Source: Arthrobacter saudimassiliensis (lineage in GTDB: Bacteria > Actinomycetota > Actinomycetes > Actinomycetales > Micrococcaceae). Taken from it: DNA of 64,000 bases. Location: contig LN483071.1 in assembly GCA_900016675.1 (NCBI GenBank), positions 804,479-868,478 of the forward strand. Direction: 5' to 3'. The position numbers and the translations under genes are program-made. Positions 34,068 through 43,869 of this stretch are shown piece by piece. The notes beneath the pieces are model-generated. The model saw nothing but the letters and a program-made list of their open reading frames with translations. It made no database searches and was not told the origin of the DNA. Each line of letters opens with the position of its first letter. Position 1 is the stretch's first letter.

Positions 34068-34736
34068 GTGGACGGGACGCAGCGGTACCGGGACCGGTAC
34101 GACGCCGGCCGGCAGCTGGCTGCGGCCCTGCAGTCCTGGCGCGGGACGCCGGGCCTGCTGCTGCTCGGCCTGCCGCGCGGCGGCGTTCCGGTGGCGGCGG
34201 AGGCGGCGGCCGGCCTCGATGCACCGCTGGATGTACTCCTGGTCCGCAAGATCGGCCATCCCGCCCAGCCCGAGCTGGCCGTGGGAGCGCTGGCCGGCGT
34301 GGCCGGAGAGCTGGTCCAGGCTGTCAACGCCGACGTGTACCGGGGCTGGGAGGCACGCGAAGGCGCCGCCCGCGCTGCGGCCGGATTTGAGGCGGCGGCC
34401 GCTGCCGAGGAGCGGGAGCTGCGCCGCCGGCAGGAGCTGTACCGCAGGGGGCGGGAGCCCCTGGCCCTGGAGGGCAGGACGGTGCTGCTGGTCGACGACG
34501 GCTTGGCCACCGGTGCCAGCATGCGTGCGGCCCTGCTGGCGGCACGGGCCGCCGGGGCGCACCGGCTCATCGCGGCCGCTCCCGTCAGCTGCGGCCCTGC
34601 GGCCGCCGCCGTCGGCGGGCTGGCCGACGACGTCGTCGTTCCGTACCAGCCGCCGAGGCTGGCTGCGGTGGGAATGGCGTACGGGCGGTTTCCGCAGACC
34701 ACGGACGCCGAGGTGACCGGGTTGCTCGCAGGCTGA
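34068..34736 (+). CDS. Phosphoribosyltransferase-domain protein
   Basis: A 222-residue type I phosphoribosyltransferase fold. The PRPP-binding motif is TVLLVDDGLATGASMRAAL (Asp-Asp pair near residue 145). The N-terminal LGLPRGGVPVAAEAA is typical of the stand-alone group often found near erythromycin-esterase or hydrolase genes in actinobacteria. The reaction is unknown for this group. GTG 34068 fits the leaderless promoter; an ATG one codon earlier (34065) is the alternative. Confidence 0.88.
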   Translation: MDGTQRYRDRYDAGRQLAAALQSWRGTPGLLLLGLPRGGVPVAAEAAAGLDAPLDVLLVRKIGHPAQPELAVGALAGVAGELVQAVNADVYRGWEAREGAARAAAGFEAAAAAEERELRRRQELYRRGREPLALEGRTVLLVDDGLATGASMRAALLAARAAGAHRLIAAAPVSCGPAAAAVGGLADDVVVPYQPPRLAAVGMAYGRFPQTTDAEVTGLLAG

Positions 34737-34738
34737 GG

Positions 34739-34771
34739 CAAACCGGGGCCGGGCGGGCCAAACCGGGGCCG
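34739..34771. repeat. Pair of 13-bp direct repeats
   Basis: CAAACCGGGGCCG occurs at 34739-34751 and 34759-34771, a 20-base period (about two helical turns), between the stop of the preceding gene and the SGNH hydrolase gene. Confidence 0.5.
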
Positions 34772-34812
34772 ACACATGGCAATAGCCGGCGCTGAAATCG
34801 ACAATTGACCCT

Positions 34813-35667
34813 ATGGAGGAAGCTTCCGGTACCGGCGGCTCCCCGCAGTGGCGGGGCGCGCGCTACGTTGCCCTCGGGAGTTCCTTCGCCTCCGGGCCCG
34901 GCCTGGGGCCGCGTGCCGCGGGCTCCGTGGCCCAGGCCCGGCGCACCACCGCCAACTACCCCCACCTGCTGGCGGAACGGCTGGGCCTGCGCCTGGTGGA
35001 CGCCACCAGCTCCGGGGCGGGAACCGCGCACGTTATGTGGGCCCGGCAGCACGGGCAGCCGCCGCAGGCGGACGCCCTGACCCACGACACCCGGCTGGTG
35101 ACCGTCACCGTGGGAGGCAACGACATCGGCTACGCGACGTCAATGATGCTTGCCGGCCTGCCGGTGCGCAGCGTGCCGCTGCTCCGCGCCGCCCATCTGG
35201 TCCGCTCGGCGGCGGCGCCGGCCACGGCCGCGCGGAGCCTCGCCCTGCTTACGGCGTCCATGCTGCTGGTGGCGCAGCTGCTGCGGCGCCGGGCGCCCCT
35301 GGCCCGGATCCTCTTCGTCGAATACCTGGCGGTCGTTCCCCCGGATCCGCGCATGCGGGTGCCGGTGATGTCCGCCCGGCAGGCAGCCCGGGCCCGCCTG
35401 CTGGCAGCAGCGCTGAAGCAGGCCACCGAGCAGGCCGCGGCAACCGCCGGCTGTGAGCTGGTGGGCGTCGCGGACGCCAGCGGCGACCACCACGCGTGGT
35501 CGTCCGAGCCGTGGACCAGCGCGGCGCTGCTCCCGGGCGGCGAGGACGCTCCCCTGCCCTTCCACCCCAACCGTGCGGGCATGGCCGCCGTCGCCGCCAT
35601 GGTCGAAGACCACCTGTCCCGGCCCGAGCCGGGACGCCACAGCCAGAGCCCGGCCGCGGCGCGCTAG
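34813..35667 (+). CDS. SGNH/GDSL-family hydrolase
   Basis: A 284-residue esterase or lipase fold. Block I is LGSSFASGPG with nucleophile Ser24, block III is VTVGGNDIGY with the oxyanion Asn, and block V is FHPNRAGM with the catalytic His. Such enzymes cleave acyl esters of lipids or polysaccharides. No signal peptide is visible, so it may be cytoplasmic. A GACAAT hexamer seven bases before the ATG suggests a leaderless start. Confidence 0.88.
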   Translation: MEEASGTGGSPQWRGARYVALGSSFASGPGLGPRAAGSVAQARRTTANYPHLLAERLGLRLVDATSSGAGTAHVMWARQHGQPPQADALTHDTRLVTVTVGGNDIGYATSMMLAGLPVRSVPLLRAAHLVRSAAAPATAARSLALLTASMLLVAQLLRRRAPLARILFVEYLAVVPPDPRMRVPVMSARQAARARLLAAALKQATEQAAATAGCELVGVADASGDHHAWSSEPWTSAALLPGGEDAPLPFHPNRAGMAAVAAMVEDHLSRPEPGRHSQSPAAAR

Positions 35668-35736
35668 CGCAGCTGCCGGGCCGCGGCGCCAGGGAAACGG
35701 CCGCCCGTTCCCCGACAACCGAAAGCGGAGGCAGCC

Positions 35737-36333
35737 ATGTCCTTCTCAAGCAGCACCTTCGATCCACGCGGGACCCTGAACCTGAACGTCGAGGACCTGA
35801 CCCGGAGCGCCCTCCGGGCCTTCCGGACCGCGCTCGGCGTCACGGGCGCCGTCAGCCTGATTCTGGGCCTGGTGGTGCTCTTCTGGCCCGGGGCCACGCT
35901 GGACGTCATCGCCGTCCTGTTCGGGCTCTATTTCGTCATCAGCGGCGGAATCCGGATCATCAGCGGCATCATCACCCCGTTCTCCGCCGGGCTGCGCGTC
36001 CTGAACATCATCGTCGGCGTGCTCCTGGTGATCGTCGGCATCGTGGCCATCCGGAACCCGCTGGCTTCGCTGACCGTGCTGGGCATGGTCGTGGGCATCG
36101 CCTGGATCGTGGAAGGCGTCATGGCCCTGACCGAGGTCGAATCCGGCGGCTCCCGCTGGTACGCCATCACCTACGGGGTGATCTCCCTGCTGGCCGGCGT
36201 GGTCGTGCTGTTCCTGCCGGTCAGCTCGCTGGCCGCGCTGGTGGTCTTCGGCGGGATCTTCCTGCTGCTGCTTGGCGTGGTCCAGCTGGTGCGTGCGCTG
36301 ACCTTCGGCCGCGGCGCGGCCCGGGCCGCCTGA
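35737..36333 (+). CDS. HdeD-family membrane protein
   Basis: A 198-residue protein with six membrane helices in pairs (VTGAVSLILGLVVLFWPG; VLFGLYFVISGGIRII; LNIIVGVLLVIVGIVAI, and so on), as in DUF308/HdeD. Family members help acid resistance in enteric bacteria; the actinobacterial role is unknown. A GGAGG ribosome site precedes the ATG. Confidence 0.88.
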   Translation: MSFSSSTFDPRGTLNLNVEDLTRSALRAFRTALGVTGAVSLILGLVVLFWPGATLDVIAVLFGLYFVISGGIRIISGIITPFSAGLRVLNIIVGVLLVIVGIVAIRNPLASLTVLGMVVGIAWIVEGVMALTEVESGGSRWYAITYGVISLLAGVVVLFLPVSSLAALVVFGGIFLLLLGVVQLVRALTFGRGAARAA

Positions 36334-36354
36334 GCCGCGAAGACCATCCGCCGC

Positions 36355-37229
36355 TCAGCGGATCCGGTGCCGGATGCGGACGGCGGCCAGCAGCGTGAAG
36401 ACCACGATCATGGCGCACAGCACCGCCACCACGAACGCGCCGGTGATCTCCCGGCCGCCCACGGACGCCGTGATGCCGAAGACCTCCTGGAGGTCCTCGA
36501 CCGCTCCGGGGGTCCCGCCGGCCATGGCCTCCAGGGAATCGGCAGTCATCTGCTGCCGGACCGGCACCGAAGCCTGCATGAAGGGCAGCGCGTTGACCAC
36601 CGTCCGCACCCCCTCGGGAAGCGCTCCGACCGGAATGTAGGCCCCTGCGAGGAAGCCCAGGATGGTGCCGACGATCGTCGACAGGGCCGAATAGGCGCCC
36701 GCCGTGCGGACAAAGGACACCGCGAACGCGCTGAGCGCGGCGAAGGCCAGGCAGCTCAGCGCCAGGAAACCGTAGATGACGGCGACGGAGCGCGGCGCGT
36801 AACTGACCCCGTCCACCAGGTACAGGTAGGCCAGGGAGGCGATCAGGACCAGCGTCGTCATGATCAGGGCGATGATTCCCGCGGACACGAGATAGCCGAG
36901 GATGAGCTTTTCCCGGCTGATCGGTGAGACCAGGAAGTCCCGGAACCGGCCCGACGCCGAGTCCTCCACGAACACGTTCAATGCCCCCAGCCCGGTGGTG
37001 ATGGAGGTGATGCCCACGATGCCGGCGAACATCCAGCTGTCGACGAAGCCCTTGACCTGCTCCTCCGTGGCGCCGGGAAAGGACTGCTGCAGGTCCTGGA
37101 CCTGCGTGCTGCCCAGGAAAAGGGTGTAGAGCAGGAACAGGATGAGTGCCGAAAGCAGCGAGAAGAACACTCCCAGCCGGTCCCGGAAGAACAGCCGCAG
37201 GTTCCGGGCCACCAGCGTGCCGACGACGT

Positions 37230-37233
<4 letters not shown>
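36355..37233 (-). CDS. ABC-2 type exporter permease (DrrB-like)
   Basis: A 292-residue permease with six membrane helices. Conserved ABC-2 segments include NVFVEDSASGRFRDFLVSPISR, a central helix pair, and FLAGAYIPVGALPEGVRTVVNALPF. The start at 37233 overlaps the ATPase stop by four bases (ATGA); the frame is open upstream only in antisense-like Arg-rich sequence. With the ATPase it forms a drug or lipid exporter. Confidence 0.9.
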
Positions 37234-38195
<962 letters not shown>

Positions 38196-38296
38196 GGTGG
38201 CTGTTCCCCTGTCGGCCGGCAGGCCGGCGGTGCGCCGGCGTCGTGAGAAGTGTAGCGGGGAGTATCCAGCCCCTGCCCAGCATCCTTCCAGCAGCG

Positions 38297-38336
38297 GTTA
38301 ACGCGCTGCTAACACTCGGGAGCTGCCGGGCGTAAC
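38297..38336. promoter_or_regulatory. Repeated TAAC boxes upstream of amt (possible GlnR site)
   Basis: GTTAAC (38297), GCTAAC (38308) and CGTAAC (38331) are spaced 11 and 23 bases apart. An 11-base period and GTNAC-like boxes are features of actinobacterial GlnR sites, and amt is a typical GlnR target. The match is partial. Confidence 0.35.
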
Positions 38337-38437
38337 AAACCGGCCGCAAGCTGGATGCGTTCCCCGGTCTCGGTCTCAGCTGGTCCCATCCGCCTTTCGC
38401 GGCCCTGCCGCCGCCGTAGCGAAACGGAGCACCCTCC

Positions 38438-39721
38438 ATGGACGCTGGAAACACCGCCTGGCTGCTGGCCGCAGCCGCCCTGGTCTGCCTGATGATCCCG
38501 GGCATCGCCTTCTTCTACGGTGGGATGGTCGGATCCCGCCGCACCCTGAACATGATCCTGATGTGCCTGGGCAGCGCCAGCCTGGTGGCCGTGCTCTGGG
38601 TGGCCTTCGGCTACTCCGCGGCGTTCGGCGACTCCGTTGCCGGGCTCGGCCTGCTGGGCAGCCTGACCGAGTACGCGGGCCTGGGCCAGCTGCTGGCCGA
38701 GGACCCCGACGCCGTGATTCCCGGCGCCCTGTTCGCCGCGTTCCAGCTGATGTTCGCCTGCGTGACCACCGCCCTGGTGGCCGGCGCCGCGGCCGGACGG
38801 ATGAAGTTCGGCGCCTGGATGGTCTTCGCCGGCCTCTGGGCCTCGCTGGTGTACTTCCCCGTGGCGCACTGGGTGTTCGCCTTCGACAGCGCGGACGGCA
38901 GCGTCACCGGCGGCTGGATCGCCAACACCCTGGGCGCCATCGACTTCGCCGGCGGCACCGCGGTGCACATGAACGCCGGCGTGGCGGCGCTGGCCCTGGC
39001 CCTGGTGCTCGGCCGCAGCGCGGGATGGCCGCATGCGCACGGCAAGCCGCACAGCCGTCCCCTGGTGGTCCTCGGCGCCGGGCTGCTGTGGATCGGCTGG
39101 TACGGGTTCAATGCCGGCTCGGCTCTGAGCGCAGGCCAGGCGGCCGCCGTCGTCTTCCTGAACACCGCGGTCGCCGCCGCCGCCGGCCTGCTCGGCTGGG
39201 CGGCCACCGAGCGGCTGCGGCTGGGCCGCTCCTCGGTGATGGGCGCGGCGTCGGGCCTGATCGCCGCCCTGGTCGCCATTACCCCGGCCTGCGGGGCGGT
39301 CAGCCCGCTCGGCGCGCTGGCCATCGGTGCCCTGGCCGGGATCGTCTGCTCGCTGGCCATTGAGTGGAAGTACCGGCTGGGCTATGACGATTCGCTGGAC
39401 GTAGTCGGCGTGCACCTGGTCGGCGGCGTACTGGGCACGCTGCTGATCGGCCTGTTCGCCACCGACGCCGCCCCGAACGGGGTCAGCGGCCTGTTCTACG
39501 GCGGCGGCTGGTCACTGCTGGGCGTCCAGGCAGTGGCCACCGCTGCGGTTCTCGCGTACTCGTTCGTCCTCACCTGGGTGATTGCGAAGGTCCTGAACCT
39601 GACTATGGGCCTGCGGATTCCGCCCGAGAGCGAGCTGCAGGGCATCGACCTGGCCACGCACGCCGAGTCGGCGTACCTGAACGACGACGAGCCGGTGGAG
39701 CTGGGCGCCCCGGCCAAGTAA
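38438..39721 (+). CDS. amt: Ammonium transporter
   Basis: A 427-residue Amt/Mep/Rh protein with 11 predicted helices. Family marks are MIPGIAFFYGGMV near the N-terminus, DFAGGTAVHMNAG (the conserved periplasmic-side loop), LLWIGWYGFNAGSAL, and the second channel His region VVGVHLVGGVLGTLLIGL. It takes up ammonium at low supply. No glnK gene is beside it in this window. Confidence 0.95.
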   Translation: MDAGNTAWLLAAAALVCLMIPGIAFFYGGMVGSRRTLNMILMCLGSASLVAVLWVAFGYSAAFGDSVAGLGLLGSLTEYAGLGQLLAEDPDAVIPGALFAAFQLMFACVTTALVAGAAAGRMKFGAWMVFAGLWASLVYFPVAHWVFAFDSADGSVTGGWIANTLGAIDFAGGTAVHMNAGVAALALALVLGRSAGWPHAHGKPHSRPLVVLGAGLLWIGWYGFNAGSALSAGQAAAVVFLNTAVAAAAGLLGWAATERLRLGRSSVMGAASGLIAALVAITPACGAVSPLGALAIGALAGIVCSLAIEWKYRLGYDDSLDVVGVHLVGGVLGTLLIGLFATDAAPNGVSGLFYGGGWSLLGVQAVATAAVLAYSFVLTWVIAKVLNLTMGLRIPPESELQGIDLATHAESAYLNDDEPVELGAPAK

Positions 39722-39728
39722 GCAGTTC

Positions 39729-39752
39729 CCGGCCGGGGCGGCCCCGGGCCGG
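39729..39752. terminator. Hairpin between convergent amt and the poxB-like gene
   Basis: CCGGCC (39729-39734) pairs with GGCCGG (39747-39752), with more GC pairing inside, followed by CTTTAG. Confidence 0.45.
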
Positions 39753-39754
39753 CT

Positions 39755-41545
39755 TTAGATTCCGTCCATCAGCCCCTGCTCCTGGTCCAGGTAGGTGCGC
39801 AGGAGCTCCACCGCGTGCCCCGTGTCGGGTTCCTGCGCCAGGGCCTCGAGCATGGACTCCCCCTGCGCGGCGCCCCCGGGGAAGGGCGGCAGCAGCGGGA
39901 TCTCGGGGTCGGTGAGCACCTCGAGGATGAAGGGCCGGTCGGCGTCGAGCGCGTCGTCCCAGGCGGCGGCGAGGTCGGCGGGATCCTCCACCGTGCGGCC
40001 GGCCAGGCCCAGCAGCTCGGCGTAGGCGGCATAGCGGAAGTCCGGCAGCGCCTGGGACTCGGGATAGCGCGGATCCCCCTCCATCTCCCGCTGCTCCCAG
40101 GTCACTTCGGTCAGCTCCCGGTTGTTGAAGACACAGACCACGAAGCGCGGATCGGCCCAGTCCGGCCAGAGCCGGCTGAGCGTGATCAGTTCGGTGAGGC
40201 CGGCCATCTGCATCGCGCCGTCACCTGAGAGCGCGACGACGGGCCGGTCCGGGGCGGCCAGCTTCGCCGCGATTCCGTACGGGACCGAGCAGCCCATGCT
40301 GGCCAGCGTGGAGGACAGATGCGCCGGGACGCCGGCCGGCAGGCGCAGCTGCCGGGCGTACCAGTACACGCAGCTGCCGACGTCGACCGCCACCTGCGCG
40401 TTCTCCGGCAGCCGGGCGCTCAGCTCAGCGACCACCTGTTCCGGGTTCACCGGCCGGGCCGGCACCTGGGCGCGTTCCGCGGCCAGACGGTGCCAGCGCC
40501 GGACAGCTTCCTCCACCCGGGCGCGCCAAGGTGACTCCGGCCGCTCCTCGAGTTGAGGCAGCAGCGCGTCCAGGGCGGCCGCGGCGTCGCCGGGCAGCGC
40601 GACCTCCACCGGGTACCGGTTGCCGATCGCCGCCGGGTTCACATCGATCTGCACGGCGCGGGCCTGCCCTGGCGCCGGATAGAACTCGGTCCAGGGATCG
40701 TTGGAGCCGATGATCAGCAGCGCGTCGCAGTTGTCCAGCATCCAGCCGCTGGAGGCGGTGCCCAGGTGGCCCATGGTGCCCGCCGCGAGCGGATGCGATT
40801 CGTCGATGTACGGCTTGCCCTGCAGGCTGGTGGTGATGCCGGCGCCGATCTTCTCCGCGAGCGCCTGCACCTGTTCCTGCGCGTGCCGGGCGCCCTGGCC
40901 CACCAGCAGCGCGGGGCGCTGCGCCTCGTTCAGCAGCCGGGCGGCGGCCGCCACGTCGTCCGCCGCCGGCGCCGCGTGCGCCGGCCGCCAGACCGGGGCG
41001 GTCGAGAGGATGCCGTGTTCCTGGTCCAGTTCGGGGGCCGGCTCCTTCTGCACATCGTGCGGAAGGATGACGACGGCGGGCGAACGGGTGGCCAGCGCGG
41101 ACTTGAAGGCGCGGTCCAGCACGAGCGGCACCTGTTCCGGGCTGTTGATCTGCTGCCGGAAGGAGGAGGCGACGTCGCGGGTCAGGTTCAGCAGGTCGAT
41201 TTCCTGCATGTAGGCGGAGCCGAGGACGCTGCGGGACTGCTGTCCGACGATCGCGACCACCGGAACGCCGTCCATCTTCGCGTCGTAGAGCCCGTTGAGC
41301 AGATGCACCGCACCGGGGCCCTGGGTGGAGAGCATCACCCCCACCTCACCGGTGTACTTGGCGTGCCCCACCGCCATGAACGCGGCGTTCTCCTCGTGCC
41401 GGGCCTGCACGAAGTCGATCTCCCCGCTGCGGCGCAGCGCCCCGAGGACGGTGTTGATCCCGTCACCGCTGTAGCCGAAGATCCGCTGCACGTTCCACGC
41501 CCGCAGCCGCTCCACGACAACGTCGGCCACCAGTTTCCCGCTCAT
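39755..41545 (-). CDS. poxB: Pyruvate oxidase-like ThDP-dependent enzyme (PoxB)
   Basis: A 596-residue thiamine-diphosphate flavoenzyme, probably the pyruvate:quinone oxidoreductase that gives acetate and CO2. The conserved Glu51 (RHEENAAFMA) activates ThDP. The cofactor motif runs from GDGAMQM to NNRELTEV. The middle domain has the FAD-type LLVGQGARHA region. ATG 41545 is preceded by GGAGGGAG; 12 more codons are open upstream but not supported. Related glyoxylate carboligases or acetolactate synthases are less likely given the N-terminal VADVVVERLRAWNVQRIFGYSGDGIN pattern. Confidence 0.85.
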   Translation of the reverse strand: MSGKLVADVVVERLRAWNVQRIFGYSGDGINTVLGALRRSGEIDFVQARHEENAAFMAVGHAKYTGEVGVMLSTQGPGAVHLLNGLYDAKMDGVPVVAIVGQQSRSVLGSAYMQEIDLLNLTRDVASSFRQQINSPEQVPLVLDRAFKSALATRSPAVVILPHDVQKEPAPELDQEHGILSTAPVWRPAHAAPAADDVAAAARLLNEAQRPALLVGQGARHAQEQVQALAEKIGAGITTSLQGKPYIDESHPLAAGTMGHLGTASSGWMLDNCDALLIIGSNDPWTEFYPAPGQARAVQIDVNPAAIGNRYPVEVALPGDAAAALDALLPQLEERPESPWRARVEEAVRRWHRLAAERAQVPARPVNPEQVVAELSARLPENAQVAVDVGSCVYWYARQLRLPAGVPAHLSSTLASMGCSVPYGIAAKLAAPDRPVVALSGDGAMQMAGLTELITLSRLWPDWADPRFVVCVFNNRELTEVTWEQREMEGDPRYPESQALPDFRYAAYAELLGLAGRTVEDPADLAAAWDDALDADRPFILEVLTDPEIPLLPPFPGGAAQGESMLEALAQEPDTGHAVELLRTYLDQEQGLMDGI

Positions 41546-41841
41546 GCCACTCCCTCCGCGCCCGCGGTGCGGGCGGTTCATCAGCCTGCTTATGGTTGAT
41601 CACCACTATTCCAAACCGGCAGGCGAACGGGAAACCCCGCGGCCGGCAACGGCCCGCCCGCCGGAGGTGCGGACGCGCATCTTCACATCGCGTGACCTGG
41701 ACCACAATCACGTACCCTTTCGGGGTATTACCCGTACCGTGCCAACGATGCCGTCTGGAGGGGTGAAACCGTGCCGCGTCATCACGTCCGGTTCCTCCAC
41801 GCATCTTTGCCCAGTTGGCCAATCTGCATTTAGGAGCAGCC
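41546..41841. other. 296-base divergent intergenic region with inverted repeats
   Basis: No gene is seen. It separates the poxB-like gene (-) from an aldehyde dehydrogenase gene (+). It holds TGGT-TGATC-ACCA near 41595 and a GGGTA/TACCC cluster at 41713-41733. Confidence 0.5.
41713..41733. promoter_or_regulatory. GGGTA/TACCC inverted-repeat cluster
   Basis: TACCC (41713-41717), GGGTA (41723-41727) and TACCC (41729-41733). The last two form a perfect 11-bp palindrome. It lies about 110 bases before the aldehyde dehydrogenase start and could be an operator. Confidence 0.4.
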
Positions 41842-43299
41842 ATGACCCTCCTCGCCACCTCCGCCTGGCACGGCAGGATCCACACCGATGCCTGGACCGC
41901 CGGGGCCGCCGGCGTCCTCGACGTGGTGGAGCCCGCCACCGGCCGCGTCCTGGGCTCGGTGGGCGCCGCCGACCGGTCCGACGCGCTTGCCGCCGCCACC
42001 CGGGCCGCGGAAGCCCAGCAGGCCTGGGCACGGACCAAGCCGGAGGAACGCGCCGCCGTGCTCCGCCGCGCCGGCGCCCTGTTCGAGGAACACGCCGGAG
42101 AAATCCAGGACTGGATCATCCGGGAAACCGGCTCCATTGCCGCCAAGGCGGGCCTGGAGACCCACATTGCCGCCAACGAGTGCTACGAAGCCGCGGCCCT
42201 GCCGGCCCACCCCGCAGGCGATGTGCTGACCAGCAACGAGGACCGCTGGTCCTTCGCCCGCCGCCGCGCGGCCGGCGTCGTCTCGGTGATCTCCCCGTTC
42301 AACTTCCCCCTGATCCTCTCCATCCGCTCCGTCGCCCCGGCCCTGGCCCTCGGCAACGCCGTGCTGCTGAAGCCGGACCCCCGCACCAGCGTCTCCGGCG
42401 GCGTGTCCATCATGCGCGTCTTCGAGCTGGCCGGCCTTCCGGCCGGCGTGCTGCAGCTGCTGCCCGGCGGCGCCGAGGTGGGCCAGGCCGTGGTGGAGGC
42501 GCCGGAGGTGCGCGTCGTGTCCTTCACGGGCTCGACGGCGGCGGGCCGCAAGGTCGGTGAGACGGCCGGGCGCCTGCTCAAGCGGGCCCACCTGGAGCTC
42601 GGCGGCAATAACGCCCTGATCGTGCTGCCCGGAGCCGACCTGGACCTCGCGGCCTCCGCCGGCGCGTTCGGCTCCTTCATGCACCAGGGGCAGATCTGCA
42701 TGACCACCGGCCGTCACATCGTGCACGAATCCCTGCTCCAGGAGTACGTCGAACGCCTGGCGGAGAAGGCCTCCGCGCTGCCGGTCGGAGACCCGAGCAC
42801 CGGGCAGGTGGCGCTGGGCCCGATCATTGACGAGCGCCAGCGCGACAACATCGACCGGCTGGTGCGGGCGGCGAAGGACGACGGCGCGCAGGTGGCCGCC
42901 GGGGGCACCTACGAGGGCCTGTTCTACCGGCCGACCGTGCTCACCGGCCTGACGCCCCGAAACCCGGCGTGGACCGAGGAGATCTTCGGCCCGGTGGCGC
43001 CCGTGCTGGGCTTCTCCACCATCGACGAGGCGGTCCAGCTGGCGAACGCCTCGGAGTACGGGCTCTCCCTGGGCGTGCTGGGCGAGGTCGGGCTGGCCAT
43101 GGAGGTGGCCGACCGGGTCCACACCGGCAAGGTCCACATCAACGAACAGACCGTGTCGGACGAGGCGAATTCGCCGTTCGGCGGCATGGGCGCCTCGGGA
43201 ACCGGGTCCCGCTTCGGCGGCGCGGCCGCGAACATCGAAGCGTTCACCGAGACGCAGTGGCTGACCATGCGTCCGGAGATCGCCCGCTACCCGTTCTAG
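41842..43299 (+). CDS. Aldehyde dehydrogenase, benzaldehyde dehydrogenase-like
   Basis: A 485-residue NAD(P)-dependent aldehyde dehydrogenase. The catalytic Cys is in GQICMTT, the general-base Glu in LELGGNN, the cofactor loop in FTGSTAAGRKVG, and EEIFGPV and NSPFGGMGASGTG are present. The HQGQICMTTGRH segment is typical of benzaldehyde/vanillin dehydrogenases such as XylC, which make aromatic acids. TAGGAGC precedes the ATG. No partner gene for aromatic catabolism is adjacent. Confidence 0.88.
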   Translation: MTLLATSAWHGRIHTDAWTAGAAGVLDVVEPATGRVLGSVGAADRSDALAAATRAAEAQQAWARTKPEERAAVLRRAGALFEEHAGEIQDWIIRETGSIAAKAGLETHIAANECYEAAALPAHPAGDVLTSNEDRWSFARRRAAGVVSVISPFNFPLILSIRSVAPALALGNAVLLKPDPRTSVSGGVSIMRVFELAGLPAGVLQLLPGGAEVGQAVVEAPEVRVVSFTGSTAAGRKVGETAGRLLKRAHLELGGNNALIVLPGADLDLAASAGAFGSFMHQGQICMTTGRHIVHESLLQEYVERLAEKASALPVGDPSTGQVALGPIIDERQRDNIDRLVRAAKDDGAQVAAGGTYEGLFYRPTVLTGLTPRNPAWTEEIFGPVAPVLGFSTIDEAVQLANASEYGLSLGVLGEVGLAMEVADRVHTGKVHINEQTVSDEANSPFGGMGASGTGSRFGGAAANIEAFTETQWLTMRPEIARYPF

Positions 43300-43342
43300 C
43301 GAAAGGTCCGGGTCCGGGAGCGCCGCGCGGGGGTCGGCGCGC

Positions 43343-43364
43343 CCCGGGCCCGTCCGGGCCCGGG
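43343..43364. terminator. Hairpin between convergent genes
   Basis: Perfect 9-bp arms CCCGGGCCC and GGGCCCGGG around GTCC, between the aldehyde dehydrogenase and the AhpD-like gene. Confidence 0.55.
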
Positions 43365-43370
43365 CCTCGG

Positions 43371-43838
43371 TCAGCGGGCGGGCTTGTCCGCCCGGACCGG
43401 GTGGCCGGAGACGATGGACACCCGGTTGAAGGCGTTCATCGTCACCGCGGCCCAGCTGATGACGGAGAACTGATCGTCGGTGAGCCCCGCACGCAGGCCG
43501 GTGAAGGCCTCCTCCCGTTCCGCCCGGGGCGGCAGGTCGGTGACCGCCTCCGCCAGGGCCAGGGCAGCCCGCTCGGTGTCCGAAAAGACCTCTGTGTCGC
43601 GCCAGGCGGGCAGGACGGCCAGCCGGCGCGGCTCCTCCCCGGCCTCCAGCGCCTGCCGCGTGTGCAGGTCCAGGCAGTAGGCGCAGCCGTTCAGCTGGGA
43701 GATCCGCAGGTTCACCAGTTCCATCAGCCGGCGGTCCAGCCCGGCGTCGGCCGCCGCCGCACGGACCTGCGCCGCGGTCGCGGCGAGCGCCCGGTAGGCC
43801 TCGCGGTGCTGCTTGTCCAGATAGATCCGCCGGTTCAT
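43371..43838 (-). CDS. Carboxymuconolactone decarboxylase/AhpD-family protein
   Basis: A 155-residue AhpD-like protein. The redox or proton-relay motif is NGCAYCLDLHTRQA (CxxC followed by His), the signature of alkylhydroperoxidase AhpD-core proteins. The YciW/PA0269-like group has this size. The ATG at 43838 follows GGAAGGAGC. It probably protects against peroxides, but the substrate is not known. Confidence 0.88.
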   Translation of the reverse strand: MNRRIYLDKQHREAYRALAATAAQVRAAAADAGLDRRLMELVNLRISQLNGCAYCLDLHTRQALEAGEEPRRLAVLPAWRDTEVFSDTERAALALAEAVTDLPPRAEREEAFTGLRAGLTDDQFSVISWAAVTMNAFNRVSIVSGHPVRADKPAR

Positions 43839-43869
43839 GCTGCTCCTTCCGTCTGCCTCCATCCTCACC

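Noticed and set aside
39755..41545. Acetolactate synthase or glyoxylate carboligase as the identity of this enzyme
   Set aside because: The N-terminal pattern and overall layout fit pyruvate oxidase better, although only a phylogeny would settle it.
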